A DNA stretch of 39,026 nucleotides from Rhodovarius sp. (GTDB lineage: Bacteria > Pseudomonadota > Alphaproteobacteria > Acetobacterales > Acetobacteraceae), in NCBI GenBank assembly GCA_025057055.1, contig JANWYF010000074.1, forward strand, positions 1 to 39,026. The letters run 5' to 3'. Below, piece after piece: positions 38,947 through 39,026 of this stretch (position 1 is its first letter; every line of letters begins with the position of its first letter). The position numbers and the translations under genes are program-made. The notes beneath the pieces were generated by a model. That model was not told the origin of the DNA. It searched no databases and saw only the letters and a list, made by a program, of their open reading frames with translations.

Positions 38947-38966
38947 ACAAGGGTCAGAGTCTTGTT
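38947..38966 (+). terminator. Weak candidate terminator downstream of tRNA-Gly
   Basis: ACAAG...CTTGT short stem followed by a T tract (cttgttttt). Confidence 0.3.
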
Positions 38967-39026
38967 TTTCCACCGCTTTGCCGCCGGTGGGCTGGCTCGG
39001 ATTCAGTAATCCCACCGCCCGGGCGG

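Noticed and set aside
38683-39015. Minus-strand ORF containing GRRESNPRPQPWQGCALPLSYARP
   Set aside because: This peptide is the translation of the antisense of tRNA-Gly, a classic spurious ORF found in many genomes.
38778-39026. Region after tRNA-Gly considered as an integrative-element junction (att site)
   Set aside because: No integrase and no repeat of the tRNA 3' end visible before the window ends.
1-39026. CRISPR arrays, transposases/IS ends, phage genes
   Set aside because: No regularly spaced repeats, Cas-like or transposase/phage-like proteins seen in any frame.

Overview
The window is a GC-rich alphaproteobacterial segment; an Acetobacteraceae-like origin is inferred only. It opens with the end of a branched-chain amino-acid ABC transporter (livG 3' end, livF). 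A complete photosynthesis superoperon core follows, all on +: crtE-crtF-bchC-bchX-bchY-bchZ-pufB-pufA-pufL-pufM-pufC (1014-11516), closed by a likely intrinsic terminator. TGT-N12-ACA (PpsR/CrtJ-type) palindromes lie upstream of crtE and bchC. Downstream are an MFS_3-like transporter, a Rieske oxygenase, and a dense catabolic/transport region (14.5-29.8 kb). That region holds three periplasmic binding proteins, one ABC permease/ATPase set, a creatininase-family amidase, two tandem FAD-linked oxidases, a pair of flavodoxin-fold quinone reductase paralogs, two deaminase-type amidohydrolases, two tandem amidohydrolase_2 proteins and a Rieske ferredoxin. The tail holds a VWA protein plus Tim14/Pam18-like J protein pair, galU-ugd-phosphohexomutase, a probable M35-like metalloprotease pseudogene, a nitronate monooxygenase-like protein, a YggS-like protein, a ThiE-like protein and tRNA-Gly(GCC). 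The most notable observations are: (1) the M35-like pseudogene, with an in-frame stop and a 13-bp tandem duplication that exactly explains its frameshift; (2) reaction-centre details: natural L213 Asn / M44 Asp exchange, PufC without the lipobox Cys, a two-Cys LH1 alpha tail, and an extended LH1 beta tail; (3) an uncharacterised catabolic cluster whose substrate cannot be read from sequence. All family calls come from motif recognition by eye; no database search was run.
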